Of a DNA stretch of 64,000 nt, positions 1-9,254 are shown in pieces. How positions within the stretch are numbered: position 1 is the stretch's first letter; the number at the start of each line of letters is the position of its first letter. Source of the DNA: Candidatus Gastranaerophilales bacterium (GTDB taxonomy: Bacteria; Cyanobacteriota; Vampirovibrionia; Gastranaerophilales; Gastranaerophilaceae); NCBI GenBank assembly GCA_944326555.1, contig CALVEK010000005.1, positions 1 to 64,000 on the forward strand, in the 5' to 3' direction. Below the pieces are notes generated by a model, which was not told where the DNA came from, did no database searches, and saw only the letters and a list, made by a program, of their open reading frames with translations. Made by a program: the position numbers and the translations under genes.

Positions 1-60
1 CAAATCAGATTTTCTTGCTGTTAATAATAATAATCTTGCTTGAGATGCTGCTAAACCCAT
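1..60 (-). CDS. ASQAR-family protein of unknown function (5' end only)
   Basis: The first 20 codons of a minus-strand gene are visible before it runs off the left edge. ATG is at 60..58, preceded by AAGGAG six bases away. The N-terminus begins MGLAASQARLLLLTARK, and 13 of these 20 residues match the N-terminus of the gene at 16981..17652, so both belong to one family. I do not recognise a named family. No function can be assigned from 20 residues. Confidence 0.75.
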   Translation of the reverse strand, partial: MGLAASQARLLLLTARKSDL

Positions 61-243
61 TGTCGGCTCCTTACATATTTACTTTATTTACCACACACTT
101 ATATAAAAACATTTCGGTATATACAAATTCAATACTTGATATATATTGTTACAAAACTTAATATATTAAATTTTTCAAAACAGTTTTGAGCATAAATTAT
201 TAATGCTAAAATAAATGTGTAAGTTATGGAGAGAAATTTTTAA

Positions 244-1572
244 ATGAATAGTGCAAATCAATCAGTAAAACCAATTACAACAAAAATTAATGAAAACGGA
301 AATTTAGAAATAGGTGGTTGCGATTTAGTTAAATTGGCAGAAAAATACGGAACTCCGTTGTATGTTTTTGATGAAGAAACAATACGAACTATAGCTCGTG
401 AGTACAAAAAAGCATTTTCTTCATACCCAAAAGTAGGTTTGTTATATGCATCAAAGGCTTTTATGACAAAAGCTATAGTAAGAATACTCGATGAAGAAGG
501 TTTTGGGTTTGATATGGTTTCAGGCGGTGAAATCTATACGGCTTACAAGGCAGGTGCAGATTTAAAAAAATCTCTTTTTAACGGTAATAATAAATCTTTT
601 GACGAATTACAAATGGCTGTAGAGTTGGGTGTAGGACTTATTTCTGTAGATAATTTCTTTGAATTGGCTTTGCTTAATGATATCGCGAAATCAAATGAGA
701 AAAAAGTTGATATTTTGTTAAGAGTTACCCCAGGTATTGAATGTCATACACACGAATATATCCAGACAGGTCATCTTGATTCCAAGTTTGGTTTTGACTT
801 AACTCAGGTTGATGATGCAGTTGAGCTTATTGTTGATGAATATAAGAATTTGAATTTGGTTGGTTTGCATGCTCATATAGGTTCTCAAATTTTTGAAACT
901 TCCATTTATTACGATGAGGTTGAAATCTTAATAAAAGAAATGGCAAGAATAAAAGAAAAATATGGCATTGACTTAACTCATATTAATCTTGGTGGCGGAT
1001 TAGGTATTAAATATACAGAAGAAGATGTTCCTCCATCAGTTTTTGAAATTTCGTCAAAAATCATAGACTCAGTTAAAGAAAATTCTTCAAAGTACAATCT
1101 TGAGTTGCCGGAAATTCATATAGAACCAGGTAGAAGTATAATAGGTACTTCTGGAGTAACTCTTTATACAGTAGGTAGCAGCAAACAAGTTCCAAACGGT
1201 AAAAAATATGTTGCAGTTGATGGGGGTATGGCTGATAATCCTCGTCCCAGTCTTTATCAGGCTGTGTACACTGCAGAGGTGGCTAATAAACCAAATATTG
1301 TGTCTCAAGAGAAAGTTACAATTGCCGGCAGATTCTGTGAATCCGGTGATATTCTTATTCAAGAAACAATCTTACCTGAGCTTGAAGCGGGAGATATACT
1401 CTGCTTTTATGACACAGGCGCTTATGGATACTCTATGTCAAGTAATTATAACAGGGTATTAAAACCTGCCGCGGTACTTGTAAATAACTCACAATCTGAT
1501 ATTATTATAGATAGAGAAAGTTATGAGCATCTTGTTTCATTGGATGTTATACCGGATAGATTGAAGAAGTAA
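244..1572 (+). CDS. lysA: Diaminopimelate decarboxylase
   Basis: A PLP-dependent group IV decarboxylase that converts meso-diaminopimelate to L-lysine and CO2, the last step of lysine synthesis. The PLP lysine is K71 in LLYASKAF. HAHIGSQ near residue 208, the glycine-rich phosphate-binding stretch (NLGGGLG), EPGRS near residue 292 and CESGDIL near residue 363 are the family's barrel and dimer-interface motifs. The length of 442 aa is normal for LysA. GGAGAG lies upstream of the ATG. The diadenylate cyclase gene follows after 15 nt on the same strand, so lysA probably heads the lysA-cdaA-eda transcript. Confidence 0.95.
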   Translation: MNSANQSVKPITTKINENGNLEIGGCDLVKLAEKYGTPLYVFDEETIRTIAREYKKAFSSYPKVGLLYASKAFMTKAIVRILDEEGFGFDMVSGGEIYTAYKAGADLKKSLFNGNNKSFDELQMAVELGVGLISVDNFFELALLNDIAKSNEKKVDILLRVTPGIECHTHEYIQTGHLDSKFGFDLTQVDDAVELIVDEYKNLNLVGLHAHIGSQIFETSIYYDEVEILIKEMARIKEKYGIDLTHINLGGGLGIKYTEEDVPPSVFEISSKIIDSVKENSSKYNLELPEIHIEPGRSIIGTSGVTLYTVGSSKQVPNGKKYVAVDGGMADNPRPSLYQAVYTAEVANKPNIVSQEKVTIAGRFCESGDILIQETILPELEAGDILCFYDTGAYGYSMSSNYNRVLKPAAVLVNNSQSDIIIDRESYEHLVSLDVIPDRLKK

Positions 1573-1587
1573 TACTGAGGCTATAAA

Positions 1588-2520
1588 TTGATTGGAGCAA
1601 TAAAAGAAAGTTTGATATCTCAACTGAGTTCTTTGCATCTTACTTTTACTTGGGTAAACTTGCTGGAAGTCTCTATTATTGCTGCATTTTTGCTTTTGTT
1701 ATACCAAAAATTTATCAAAGGTACGCAATCAGAAAAACTGGTGAAAGGGATTTTTATTCTTCTTTTGGCTTGGTTGTTTTCTGAAATACTCATAAAGTTT
1801 AATCTGCTGATTTTAGGTGTTTTCTTAAGAACTATGGTCAGCGTGATTATGTTTGGTGCCGTTATCATATTCCAACCCGAGATAAGAAAGTTCCTTGGCT
1901 ATTTGGGACAATCAAATTTCTTTCATTCTCATTTTAATTTAAGACGTAAAAATCTTAAAGAAACGCAGAAAGTGAATGTTTTAAAAGAATTGATTGAGTC
2001 TGTAAAATATCTTTCTAAAACACGAACTGGTGCGTTGATGGTTTTGGAAAGAGCTGATGATGTTAACAGTTATTCCGATGTTGGAACTCAGTTAGATGCA
2101 ACATTGTCTACGGAACTTTTGCTTACTATATTTCACCCGAACACTCCTTTGCATGATGGAGCTGTTGTAATTTCCGGTGATGTAATTAAATCTGCGGGAG
2201 TTTTACTTCCATTGACAGAAGATCCAAAGCTCAGTTGGAAGTACGGTACAAGACACAGAGCGGCTATTGGAATGAGCGAAGTTTCTGATTCTGCTTGTTT
2301 AGTTGTTTCGGAAGAAACCGGTGATGTTTCTATAGCCTTGGATGGTGCTCTTAAAAAGTATGAAGACATTACTCAACTAAAGAAAGATTTGGAAATTCTC
2401 TTGGGTTATGAGGATGAAGATTTAGTTGAAGAAAATAAAACGGTATTTAATTTTATAAAAATAAAAACAAAAAAACAGGTTTCTCACTCAGACAAAAAAA
2501 ATGATAAGATGTCGAAATGA
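1588..2520 (+). CDS. cdaA: Diadenylate cyclase, membrane type (CdaA)
   Basis: Makes cyclic di-AMP from two ATP at the inner face of the membrane. The TTG start at 1588 follows GAGG. Three hydrophobic helices span roughly residues 25-95, followed by the DAC (DisA_N) domain with both hallmark motifs: DGA at about 190-192 and RHRAAIG at about 226. It is 310 aa, slightly longer than typical CdaA (about 275), with a lysine-rich tail. It overlaps eda by 4 nt (ATGA), which indicates translational coupling. In Firmicutes c-di-AMP governs potassium and osmotic balance. No cognate phosphodiesterase or CdaR is adjacent here. Confidence 0.93.
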   Translation: MIGAIKESLISQLSSLHLTFTWVNLLEVSIIAAFLLLLYQKFIKGTQSEKLVKGIFILLLAWLFSEILIKFNLLILGVFLRTMVSVIMFGAVIIFQPEIRKFLGYLGQSNFFHSHFNLRRKNLKETQKVNVLKELIESVKYLSKTRTGALMVLERADDVNSYSDVGTQLDATLSTELLLTIFHPNTPLHDGAVVISGDVIKSAGVLLPLTEDPKLSWKYGTRHRAAIGMSEVSDSACLVVSEETGDVSIALDGALKKYEDITQLKKDLEILLGYEDEDLVEENKTVFNFIKIKTKKQVSHSDKKNDKMSK

Positions 2521-3134
2521 AAATTTTTAATCCCATAGAGTCTATTAATAAAAATAAGATAGTTGCTGTTGTTAGAGCAGAAGATGCAAAAGAGGCCATT
2601 GAGAAAGCCGATGCTCTTTCTTGCGGCGGACTAAAGGTTTTTGAAATAACTGTTGAAAAGGATTCTATTCTTCCGGCTATTGAATATTTGAGTAAAAACA
2701 GTGAAATAACTGTTATGGCCGGTGGTATTATTACGTCTATGAGAGCTCAGGCTGCTATAACGGCAGGTGCAAGTGCTATTATTTCTCCTGTTTTTCAAAA
2801 AAATCTGTTGAAATTTTGTTTAGGCAATAAAGTTCCTCATATAGCGACTGTTTCTACTCCAAATGAGGCTTATGATGCTTGGAAATCAAGAATTCCTGTT
2901 ATAAAGATTTTCCCCGCAAAGTCTATGGGACAGGTTGAATATATAGAGGATATGTTAAGACCTATGCCATTTTTAAATCTTATGCCATCAGGCGGTGTAA
3001 CATTGGATGATTTTAAGTTGTATTTGGATGCAGGCGCTGTTGCTGTGGGTCTTGGTCGATGTTTATACAAAGACGCCTCTTTAAAAGAAATTAAAGAGCG
3101 AGCAAAATATGCTGTTTCTCAACTCGAAAACTAG
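2517..3134 (+). CDS. eda: KDPG/KHG aldolase
   Basis: A class I aldolase that splits 2-keto-3-deoxy-6-phosphogluconate into pyruvate and glyceraldehyde-3-phosphate, as in the Entner-Doudoroff or uronate pathways. The Schiff-base lysine is K130 in VIKIFPAKS. The family's Glu (E43 in VFEITVE) and Arg (R20 in VVRAE) are present, and MPSGGV forms the phosphate-binding loop. The 205-aa length is normal. Its start overlaps the cdaA stop by 4 nt, and its 3' end overlaps the convergent glycosyltransferase by 4 nt. A likely KDG kinase is encoded at 37135..38073, far away. Confidence 0.92.
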   Translation: MKIFNPIESINKNKIVAVVRAEDAKEAIEKADALSCGGLKVFEITVEKDSILPAIEYLSKNSEITVMAGGIITSMRAQAAITAGASAIISPVFQKNLLKFCLGNKVPHIATVSTPNEAYDAWKSRIPVIKIFPAKSMGQVEYIEDMLRPMPFLNLMPSGGVTLDDFKLYLDAGAVAVGLGRCLYKDASLKEIKERAKYAVSQLEN

Positions 3135-4255
3135 GTGTCAATTATATCCATAATGCTTTTGGCTCTGTCAGACCATTTGTGTTTTGCTTTGACTATTTTT
3201 GATGCTTCTTTAGCTTTTGCACATCTCTCATCTTCATTTTTTAGGTAGTATTCTGCTTTTTGCGCAATATCTTCGTAATTTACCGGGTTACAAAATTCTA
3301 TTGAATTTCCAAATTCCGATTTTAATGTTGTATTTTGGCCTGTTAAAATCAGTGTTTCAACTGCAGATGCATCCAATATTCTGTCGTGAATGCCTCCTGC
3401 AAGATGGAATGGTTGAGAGTGCAGTGTTATTTTGGATTTATTCATCAAACTTACTGTTTCTCTAATATCTCCACCTTTTACAAGTTTAATATTTCCTGTT
3501 ATGTATTTTTCCCACGGACCTTCGCCAAAAATTGTTACATTAAAATCTTTTAGCGCCTGAATCATTTTTACCCTTTGTTTATAAGTGATTATATAGGAAA
3601 TACTTTTGGACATAAGAATAAATTGGCTTAAATCCAGCTCTATTCCCATTTGTTTTTTAAATAACAAATATATTTCCCACAATGATAGATGTGGAAAATT
3701 AATTGCAACTTCACAAAACTCCATCATTAATTTAAAAACAAGCTCAGGCATAGTGTTTTTTAGTTTTTCTATCATTGCATCGTAATCATCTATTGAGCCG
3801 AAAAAAGTTATATCATATTCTTTTTCTGTGTCTTGTTTCTTCCAAAATTCTAAATCTATACCGCCGGGTATATATCCCTGAATCAATTTAGGCAAGTAAG
3901 TTTTTATTGCTTCCGTGTCTTTTGAACAAGAATTAAATAGTATAAAATTTTTGTATGATGCAAATTGCTGTGCGATTTCAAAATTTTGGTAAAACAATGA
4001 ATCTACACACCACATTATATTTATTATGTTGTTGTTTAAAAAGTTTTGCCATAAAGGCAATCCACTTGCATTAAAAGCTATAGCTATGTTTGGTAGAATG
4101 CTTTTCTCGTGGCATTCTTTTGTGGAATAGCATTTTACACCAATGTCATTAAAGCCTTTTATCAGTCCATTATTAAAACTGGCAATAGCATTATATCTTC
4201 CGCCTACTCCACTGTCATCTCCGTGAATAGCAACTATAACATCTTCTTTGTTCAT
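3131..4255 (-). CDS. Glycosyltransferase (GT-B type, C-terminal Glyco_trans_1_2-like)
   Basis: A 374-aa protein. The N-terminal half resembles the open Rossmann fold of GT-B transferases (GDDSGVGGRYNAI near residue 12). The C-terminal half has the CgeB/Glyco_trans_1_2 pattern FGEGPW ... LMNKSKITLHSQ ... GGIHDRILDASAVET, where an acidic/Gly-rich segment binds the nucleotide sugar. It probably decorates a surface polysaccharide or protein. Acceptor and donor cannot be inferred. The gene stands alone, convergent with eda. The RBS is weak (GGTGGT). Confidence 0.75.
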   Translation of the reverse strand: MNKEDVIVAIHGDDSGVGGRYNAIASFNNGLIKGFNDIGVKCYSTKECHEKSILPNIAIAFNASGLPLWQNFLNNNIINIMWCVDSLFYQNFEIAQQFASYKNFILFNSCSKDTEAIKTYLPKLIQGYIPGGIDLEFWKKQDTEKEYDITFFGSIDDYDAMIEKLKNTMPELVFKLMMEFCEVAINFPHLSLWEIYLLFKKQMGIELDLSQFILMSKSISYIITYKQRVKMIQALKDFNVTIFGEGPWEKYITGNIKLVKGGDIRETVSLMNKSKITLHSQPFHLAGGIHDRILDASAVETLILTGQNTTLKSEFGNSIEFCNPVNYEDIAQKAEYYLKNEDERCAKAKEASKIVKAKHKWSDRAKSIMDIIDT

Positions 4256-4534
4256 TATTTTACCACCAAGCTAGTCATCAAGTATTATAATCCTATATTA
4301 TTAAGGTTTTGTCTAATTAGAAATGTTTTTTAATATTACTGTTAAGGTTTTATTGCTTTATTTTGTAAAAAATCAATTTTATCTTTTTGTTTGCAAAACA
4401 ATTTATTAACTAATCTGGAATTATTAGCTGTCGAAAACTAACCCTTCCTCTCACAAAATAATTCACAGCATTGTTTTGCTTTAAGAGTGGCAAATTTAGT
4501 ATCTATTCTTTTTGCTATTCTAAAACCGGATACT
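4256..4534. other. Intergenic region, no gene recognised
   Basis: Very AT-rich spacer of 279 nt between the glycosyltransferase start and the end of the STAS-like gene. It should hold the glycosyltransferase promoter (minus strand). I see no tRNA, no strong terminator and no credible ORF. Confidence 0.5.
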
Positions 4535-4891
4535 TTAGGCTGTTTTTAGGAGTTTTAGTCTTCTGTATACTATGCAGTTTTTATCTCGATAAAAATCATC
4601 TTCATTCAGATAAATATTGACATATTTATCACACCTTGAGATGAAAAGCATTAAGTATACTTCATTGTTTGCATTGAAGATTGAAAGTTTTTGTTTTTTA
4701 GATGACTTATACAAAAAATCGAGAAAATCAGGCTTCAGGTACAGAACTCTTTGCAAATCTATTCCGATTCGCTTTTTCTCTGCTTTTAGTTTAAACAGTC
4801 TTTTTAGTTCTATAAGGTCTGCTTTTGATATTGAACTATTATCAATATCAACGATGCAAACTTTGCTAACATCCTTGATTTTCATTTTCAT
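4535..4891 (-). CDS. STAS-like domain protein
   Basis: A 118-aa protein whose spacing resembles a single STAS/anti-anti-sigma fold: strand VCIVDIDN, helix DLIELKRLF, strand RIGIDLQRVLYL, a helix DFLDFLYKSS, strand KLSIFNA, then MLFISRCDKYVNIYLNEDDF. The last segment parallels the usual 'l...gl...i.i..s...al' end of STAS domains. The conserved phospho-serine of SpoIIAA-type proteins is not evident, so a partner-switch role is uncertain. It lies 81 nt downstream of tyrA on the same strand and may be co-transcribed. A small unrelated alpha/beta protein is the alternative. Confidence 0.5.
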   Translation of the reverse strand: MKMKIKDVSKVCIVDIDNSSISKADLIELKRLFKLKAEKKRIGIDLQRVLYLKPDFLDFLYKSSKKQKLSIFNANNEVYLMLFISRCDKYVNIYLNEDDFYRDKNCIVYRRLKLLKTA

Positions 4892-4972
4892 CCCTGACTG
4901 TATGTATATGTTTTCCCTAACATTTATATGATAGCAGTTTGTTTTTTTTATTTAATTATATGTAAGTTGACA

Positions 4973-5812
4973 TTATTTACTACTTTGGTTGTATATGTTT
5001 TTGCCATTGGAATTATACATTTTAGAACGCATATTTTTCAGTTTTTCAATTTCTTTTTGGTAATCAGTTGAGTTTATTAGTAATTTTGTGTTTTCCATAA
5101 ATGAAACGAGGGCCTCTGATATATTTGTGCTGTTTAACTCTACCATATCTTTTGCCATTTCCGTATTTGACATTGCTAACCTTGTCATATCTCTAAACCC
5201 GCTTGATGCAAGAGTCAAAGCATTTTTGTCCTCTATAACGGTATTCATAAGAGCTTGAGACAAAATCATTGGCATGTGGCTTATTAGTGCAACTGCTTTG
5301 TCATGTTCTTTTGCAGGCATTGTTATAGGTTTAGCTTTTGTTCTTTCTATTAATGTTTTAATTTTTTGAATATCATCTGCTTCTGTATTTTTGTGTGGGG
5401 TTATTACCCACTTTGCATCTTCAAAAAGATTGTAAAATGAAGCATCAAAACCACTGTTTTCTGTTCCTGCCATTGGGTGTGTTCCTATAAACTTATAGGA
5501 GTATTCTTTTTGCATAACAAACTCTTTTAGGCTGCAAACATCTGACACTATGGTTGTTTTGGGCAAAACATGTTCCAGTTCATCCAATATCTTTAGTGTC
5601 TTGTTCATAGGTGCGCATACAAACACTATGTCGCAATATTTAAGTGTTTGCATATCATCACTTACAAACTGGGTGTATGTTTTTGCTTTGTCTATTGTTT
5701 CAATATTTCTTGTAACAGCGTATATTGTAATATCTTTTTCTTTAGAAAGAGATTTTAGTATTGATCCTCCAATTAAACCGAGTGATACTATTCCTAATTT
5801 TATTGCTGTCAT
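4973..5812 (-). CDS. tyrA: Prephenate/arogenate dehydrogenase
   Basis: NAD(P)-dependent oxidative decarboxylation of prephenate or arogenate in tyrosine synthesis. The N-terminal Rossmann fold begins with SLGLIGGS (about residues 10-17). HPMAGTENSGF near residue 117 carries the catalytic His, and SHMPMILSQAL in the helical dimerisation domain is also typical. The 279-aa length is standard for monofunctional TyrA. There is no fused chorismate mutase or ACT domain. GGAG precedes the ATG. The sequence alone does not settle prephenate versus arogenate preference. Confidence 0.92.
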   Translation of the reverse strand: MTAIKLGIVSLGLIGGSILKSLSKEKDITIYAVTRNIETIDKAKTYTQFVSDDMQTLKYCDIVFVCAPMNKTLKILDELEHVLPKTTIVSDVCSLKEFVMQKEYSYKFIGTHPMAGTENSGFDASFYNLFEDAKWVITPHKNTEADDIQKIKTLIERTKAKPITMPAKEHDKAVALISHMPMILSQALMNTVIEDKNALTLASSGFRDMTRLAMSNTEMAKDMVELNSTNISEALVSFMENTKLLINSTDYQKEIEKLKNMRSKMYNSNGKNIYNQSSK

Positions 5813-6087
5813 ATTTACTCCGATTTGTCATTAAGCAAAAACTGTAAACTCTTCTTTTTAAATCGTCGCTGCTGCTAAGATTCAATTTAACTATAATATT
5901 ATACACTAAGTTTACATTTGTTTATAAATTTGCACCTGATAAAAAAAATTGCCATAATGACCATATTAATAGTCTAACCATTCCTTTCTTGACTTATGCG
6001 GCTTTTGTATTTAAAGGTCGCATTATTTTTTATTTTTTTTTAAGATTATGTTAGTATTGAATATGTAATTGGGGGAGTTATTAATAT
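5813..6087. other. Divergent intergenic region between tyrA and the kinase gene
   Basis: 275 nt, AT-rich, carrying promoters for both flanking genes. A TTGACT at about 5992 is a possible plus-strand -35. A weak inverted pair TGCG/CGCA near 6000-6023 is followed by a T-rich run but is too short for a confident terminator. No ORF or RNA gene recognised. Confidence 0.4.
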
Positions 6088-7236
6088 ATGAATATATTAT
6101 CTTGGCTTTTTGGTAAGAGAAATAATAAGGATGTACTTGGCTACTATCCTGATGCAGTGATAGTTGTTTCTATGTCAGGAGAAATTCTTTATGCAAACGA
6201 AAGACTTTTGAATCTTTTTCGCTTATCTGACGAAGAGCTCTTTGGCATGGAATTGCTTGATATTTTTGATGGCGGGTTTAATCTTGTGAATAATCTCGCA
6301 AAATCTAATGATTCTGCTGTTGTGCGTTCTAAACTTAAACTTGATGAAGATTTGTTTTTTGAAATAAGAGCTTCTGAATACGAAGATGGTGAAACTAAAA
6401 TAATAGTTACAATAAGAGATGTATCAAACAGTCAAAAAATGTTAAATAAACTTTTATTTGAACACGAATATCTCAATAAACTTACTAAAAATAAAAATAC
6501 GTTTTTGAGTAAAATTTCAGGAGAACTTACTTCTCCAATTCATTCGATTAACGGCTTTTCTCAAGCTATATTAGAGGGCTTGGGTGGAGATGTTAATGAA
6601 AAACAAGAGAAGTATCTCAAAATTATAAATAAGAATTCTACTACTTTATTAGAGCTTGTTAACAGCCTTGTTGAGTATTCAAAGTTAGAATCAGGTTTGT
6701 ACGATTATGAGTTTAAGAATTTTGATTTTGTAAACTTGATGACTTCTTTGTTCAATGAATATAAGCCAAAGTGTGATGAGAAAAAACTGATATTGAATTT
6801 TGATTTGAACAGTCTTGCAAAAAGAACTATGTACAGTGATGAAAATGTGCTCAAAAGAGTAGTAGAGTTTCTTGTTCAAAATTCAATTTTAAATACGGAG
6901 TCAGGTTCTATTCAATTGATAGTAAGTCATCCGGATAATGAGTTTTTGGAAGTGGCTGGTTTTAATATTAATCCTGCGACACCTGAAAAATCTTATTTGA
7001 TGATTAAAGTTGTCGATACCGGTATGGGCTTTAATGATTCTGATTTGCAAAATATTTTTGACCCTTATTCAAACATTGAAAAGTATATTGCAAAAAAAGC
7101 TGTATCAAAAAGTTTGGAGCTCGGTATAGCATACAAGTTAGTCAAATTACTAAAAGGTAAAATGTGGGTTGAGTCTGAATCGATGAAAGGCAGTAGTTTT
7201 GCTTTTATAATACCTATTGAAAAATTAAGTATCTAG
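6088..7236 (+). CDS. PAS-domain sensor histidine kinase homologue lacking the H-box histidine
   Basis: A cytoplasmic 382-aa protein. The PAS-like domain spans about residues 18-120 (DAVIVVSMSGEILYANERL ... IRDVSNS), followed by a HisKA-like helix pair and an HATPase_c domain. The H-box reads SGELTSPIHS at 144-153: the position that should be the phospho-accepting His before Glu-Leu is Gly145, and the nearest His is H152. The N-box region retains an Asn (LVQNSI) and the G1 box is intact (VDTGMGF). The G2 region (LELGIAYKL) is poorer in glycine than usual. No response regulator is adjacent, and no transmembrane segment was seen. It may be a pseudokinase or an ATP-binding regulator. Confidence 0.82.
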   Translation: MNILSWLFGKRNNKDVLGYYPDAVIVVSMSGEILYANERLLNLFRLSDEELFGMELLDIFDGGFNLVNNLAKSNDSAVVRSKLKLDEDLFFEIRASEYEDGETKIIVTIRDVSNSQKMLNKLLFEHEYLNKLTKNKNTFLSKISGELTSPIHSINGFSQAILEGLGGDVNEKQEKYLKIINKNSTTLLELVNSLVEYSKLESGLYDYEFKNFDFVNLMTSLFNEYKPKCDEKKLILNFDLNSLAKRTMYSDENVLKRVVEFLVQNSILNTESGSIQLIVSHPDNEFLEVAGFNINPATPEKSYLMIKVVDTGMGFNDSDLQNIFDPYSNIEKYIAKKAVSKSLELGIAYKLVKLLKGKMWVESESMKGSSFAFIIPIEKLSI

Positions 7237-7258
7237 TTGTATTTAAGAGGTTTATCCG

Positions 7259-8320
7259 ATGGCTAAAGTTTCACTTCGAAATGTTATAAAAAAATATGAT
7301 ACAAAAACGATAATTAACGATATTAGTCTTGATATCGAGGATAAGGAGTTTTTGGTATTGGTTGGCTCGTCAGGTTGTGGCAAATCTACAATATTGAGAA
7401 TGATAGCCGGTCTTGAAGATATTACATCAGGTGAAATTTATATCGGTGATAAATGTGTAAATAACGTTCATCCAAAGGATAGAGATATAGCTTTTGTTTT
7501 TCAGAGTTATGCGCTATACCCTCATATGAGTGTGTATGAAAACATTGCTTTTCCTCTAAAGATGAGAGGGATAAAAAAGGATGAAATTGATAAAAAGGTC
7601 AAGGAAGCTGCTGAAATATTGAATCTTTCAGAATATCTTGAACGCAGACCGAAACAGCTTTCCGGCGGACAAAGACAACGTGTAGCTCTTGGCAGAGCTA
7701 TTGTGCGAAGCCCAAAAGTATTCCTGATGGACGAGCCTTTATCAAACCTTGATGCAAAATTAAGGGTACAAATGCGTTCTGAAATAAAAAAATTGCACGA
7801 AAAACTTCAGACAACATTTATTTATGTTACTCATGATCAGACAGAAGCTCTTACGATGGGAGACAGAATTGTAGTTTTGGACAAAGGTGTAATACAACAG
7901 GTAGATAAACCCGAAGAAATTTACTATAATCCGTCAAATACATTTGTCGGCGGTTTTTTGGGTTCACCTTCTATGAACTTTATTGAATGTAATATTGAAA
8001 ATGACACAATAAAATTTAATGACCATGTTATAACTCTTTCAGATAGTCAAAGAGCTTGTGTTGGGCAGAAAGACAAAGTTATTGTTGGTATACGTCCTGA
8101 AAAAATGGATTCTGTTGAATATAATTACGAATTTTCTGTTCCCATTGATATTTCTGAAATGTTGGGCAGTGAAAAAATTGTTTATTTTAATGTAAATAAT
8201 ACCAAATGTTCTGCAAAAATTGATGCTCAAAAGCAGTTTTCAAATGACATTACTCTTAGATTTAATACAAATGATTTTCTGTTCTTTGATGTTGAAACAC
8301 AAAAAAGAATCATGTACTAA
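7259..8320 (+). CDS. ABC transporter ATPase, MalK/UgpC/MsmX type
   Basis: ATPase subunit of a carbohydrate-type importer. Walker A GSSGCGKST is at about 37-45, followed by the Q-loop (VFQSYALYP), signature LSGGQRQRV, Walker B (VFLMDEPLSNLDAKLR) and H-loop (VTHDQTEA). A C-terminal TOBE/OB regulatory region (about 235-353) contains GIRPEKM. The 353-aa length is typical. No permease or binding protein is adjacent, so it may be a shared ATPase serving several permeases, as MsmX does in Bacillus; that is inference. AAGAGG lies upstream of the ATG, 22 nt after the kinase homologue. Confidence 0.93.
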   Translation: MAKVSLRNVIKKYDTKTIINDISLDIEDKEFLVLVGSSGCGKSTILRMIAGLEDITSGEIYIGDKCVNNVHPKDRDIAFVFQSYALYPHMSVYENIAFPLKMRGIKKDEIDKKVKEAAEILNLSEYLERRPKQLSGGQRQRVALGRAIVRSPKVFLMDEPLSNLDAKLRVQMRSEIKKLHEKLQTTFIYVTHDQTEALTMGDRIVVLDKGVIQQVDKPEEIYYNPSNTFVGGFLGSPSMNFIECNIENDTIKFNDHVITLSDSQRACVGQKDKVIVGIRPEKMDSVEYNYEFSVPIDISEMLGSEKIVYFNVNNTKCSAKIDAQKQFSNDITLRFNTNDFLFFDVETQKRIMY

Positions 8321-8430
8321 TTAACATATAATTTTTTAAAATTAATATACTTTTTTCTGTTTAAATATGTAATTCTTTGCGTTAAAATGTTGCTGTAAAA
8401 TGAGAGTATCTAAATAAAAGGATTATATAT

Positions 8431-9252
8431 ATGTGGGATTATACAGAAAAAGTAATGGATCATTACAAAAATCCTCGTAATGTTGGTGAGATAGAAAACC
8501 CTTCTGCTGTTGGGGAAGCGGGATCTTTGGTTTGTGGTGATGCCCTTAAATTATATTTAAAAGTTGATGAAAATGATGTAATAACTGATGCAAAATTTCA
8601 AACTTTTGGTTGCGGTTCCGCAGTTGCTTCTTCAAGTGTTTTAACAGAAATGCTAAAAGGTATGACTATAGAAGATGCGTCTAAAATCACAAATCAGCAA
8701 ATAGCAGATGCTTTAGGGGGGCTTCCTCCTCAAAAAATGCACTGTTCAGTAATGGGTCATGAGGCTTTGGAGTCTGCTATCGCCAACTATAAAGGTGAAG
8801 ATGTTGCAGCACATTGCGATGAAAAAATTATTTGTACTTGCTATCACGTTACGGAAAGTGCTTTGCGTGAAGCTGTTGAACAAAACAATTTAACAGATTT
8901 GGAAGATGTTATGAACTACACAAAAGCGGGTGGTGCTTGTGGACAGTGCCATGTAGCTATACAGAAAATTATTGATGAAATTAAAAATAAAAAAGAAAAA
9001 GTTGATATTAAAAACATGTCTGTAACGCAGCTTGTTTTGAAAATAAATAATGTAATTGAAAAATATATTTCCAATGAATTAAGAAAAGATGGTGGAGATA
9101 TAGAACTTATTGATGTTAAAGAAAACAAGGTTTTTGTTTCTCTTAAAGGAATGTGCAAATCTTGTAAGTTTTCTTCAAACACTTTGAAAAATTTTGTTGA
9201 AGCATCTTTAAAAGAACATATTTCACCTGACATTGAAGTTATAGAGGTATAA
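8431..9252 (+). CDS. nifU: Three-domain NifU-type Fe-S scaffold protein
   Basis: A 273-aa Fe-S cluster assembly scaffold with three parts in order. The IscU-like domain has its three cysteines in LVCGD, FGCGS and MHCSVMGHE. The central BFD-like [2Fe-2S] domain has CTCYHVTE ... GGACGQCH. The C-terminal Nfu domain has MCKSCKFS. All expected cysteines are present. It is followed after 2 nt by the cysteine desulfurase, the usual NifU-NifS pair. No nif structural gene is in view, so general [Fe-S] assembly is the likely role. A TAAAAT -10-like element sits near 8394, with AAAGGA before the ATG. Confidence 0.94.
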   Translation: MWDYTEKVMDHYKNPRNVGEIENPSAVGEAGSLVCGDALKLYLKVDENDVITDAKFQTFGCGSAVASSSVLTEMLKGMTIEDASKITNQQIADALGGLPPQKMHCSVMGHEALESAIANYKGEDVAAHCDEKIICTCYHVTESALREAVEQNNLTDLEDVMNYTKAGGACGQCHVAIQKIIDEIKNKKEKVDIKNMSVTQLVLKINNVIEKYISNELRKDGGDIELIDVKENKVFVSLKGMCKSCKFSSNTLKNFVEASLKEHISPDIEVIEV

Positions 9253-9254
9253 AA

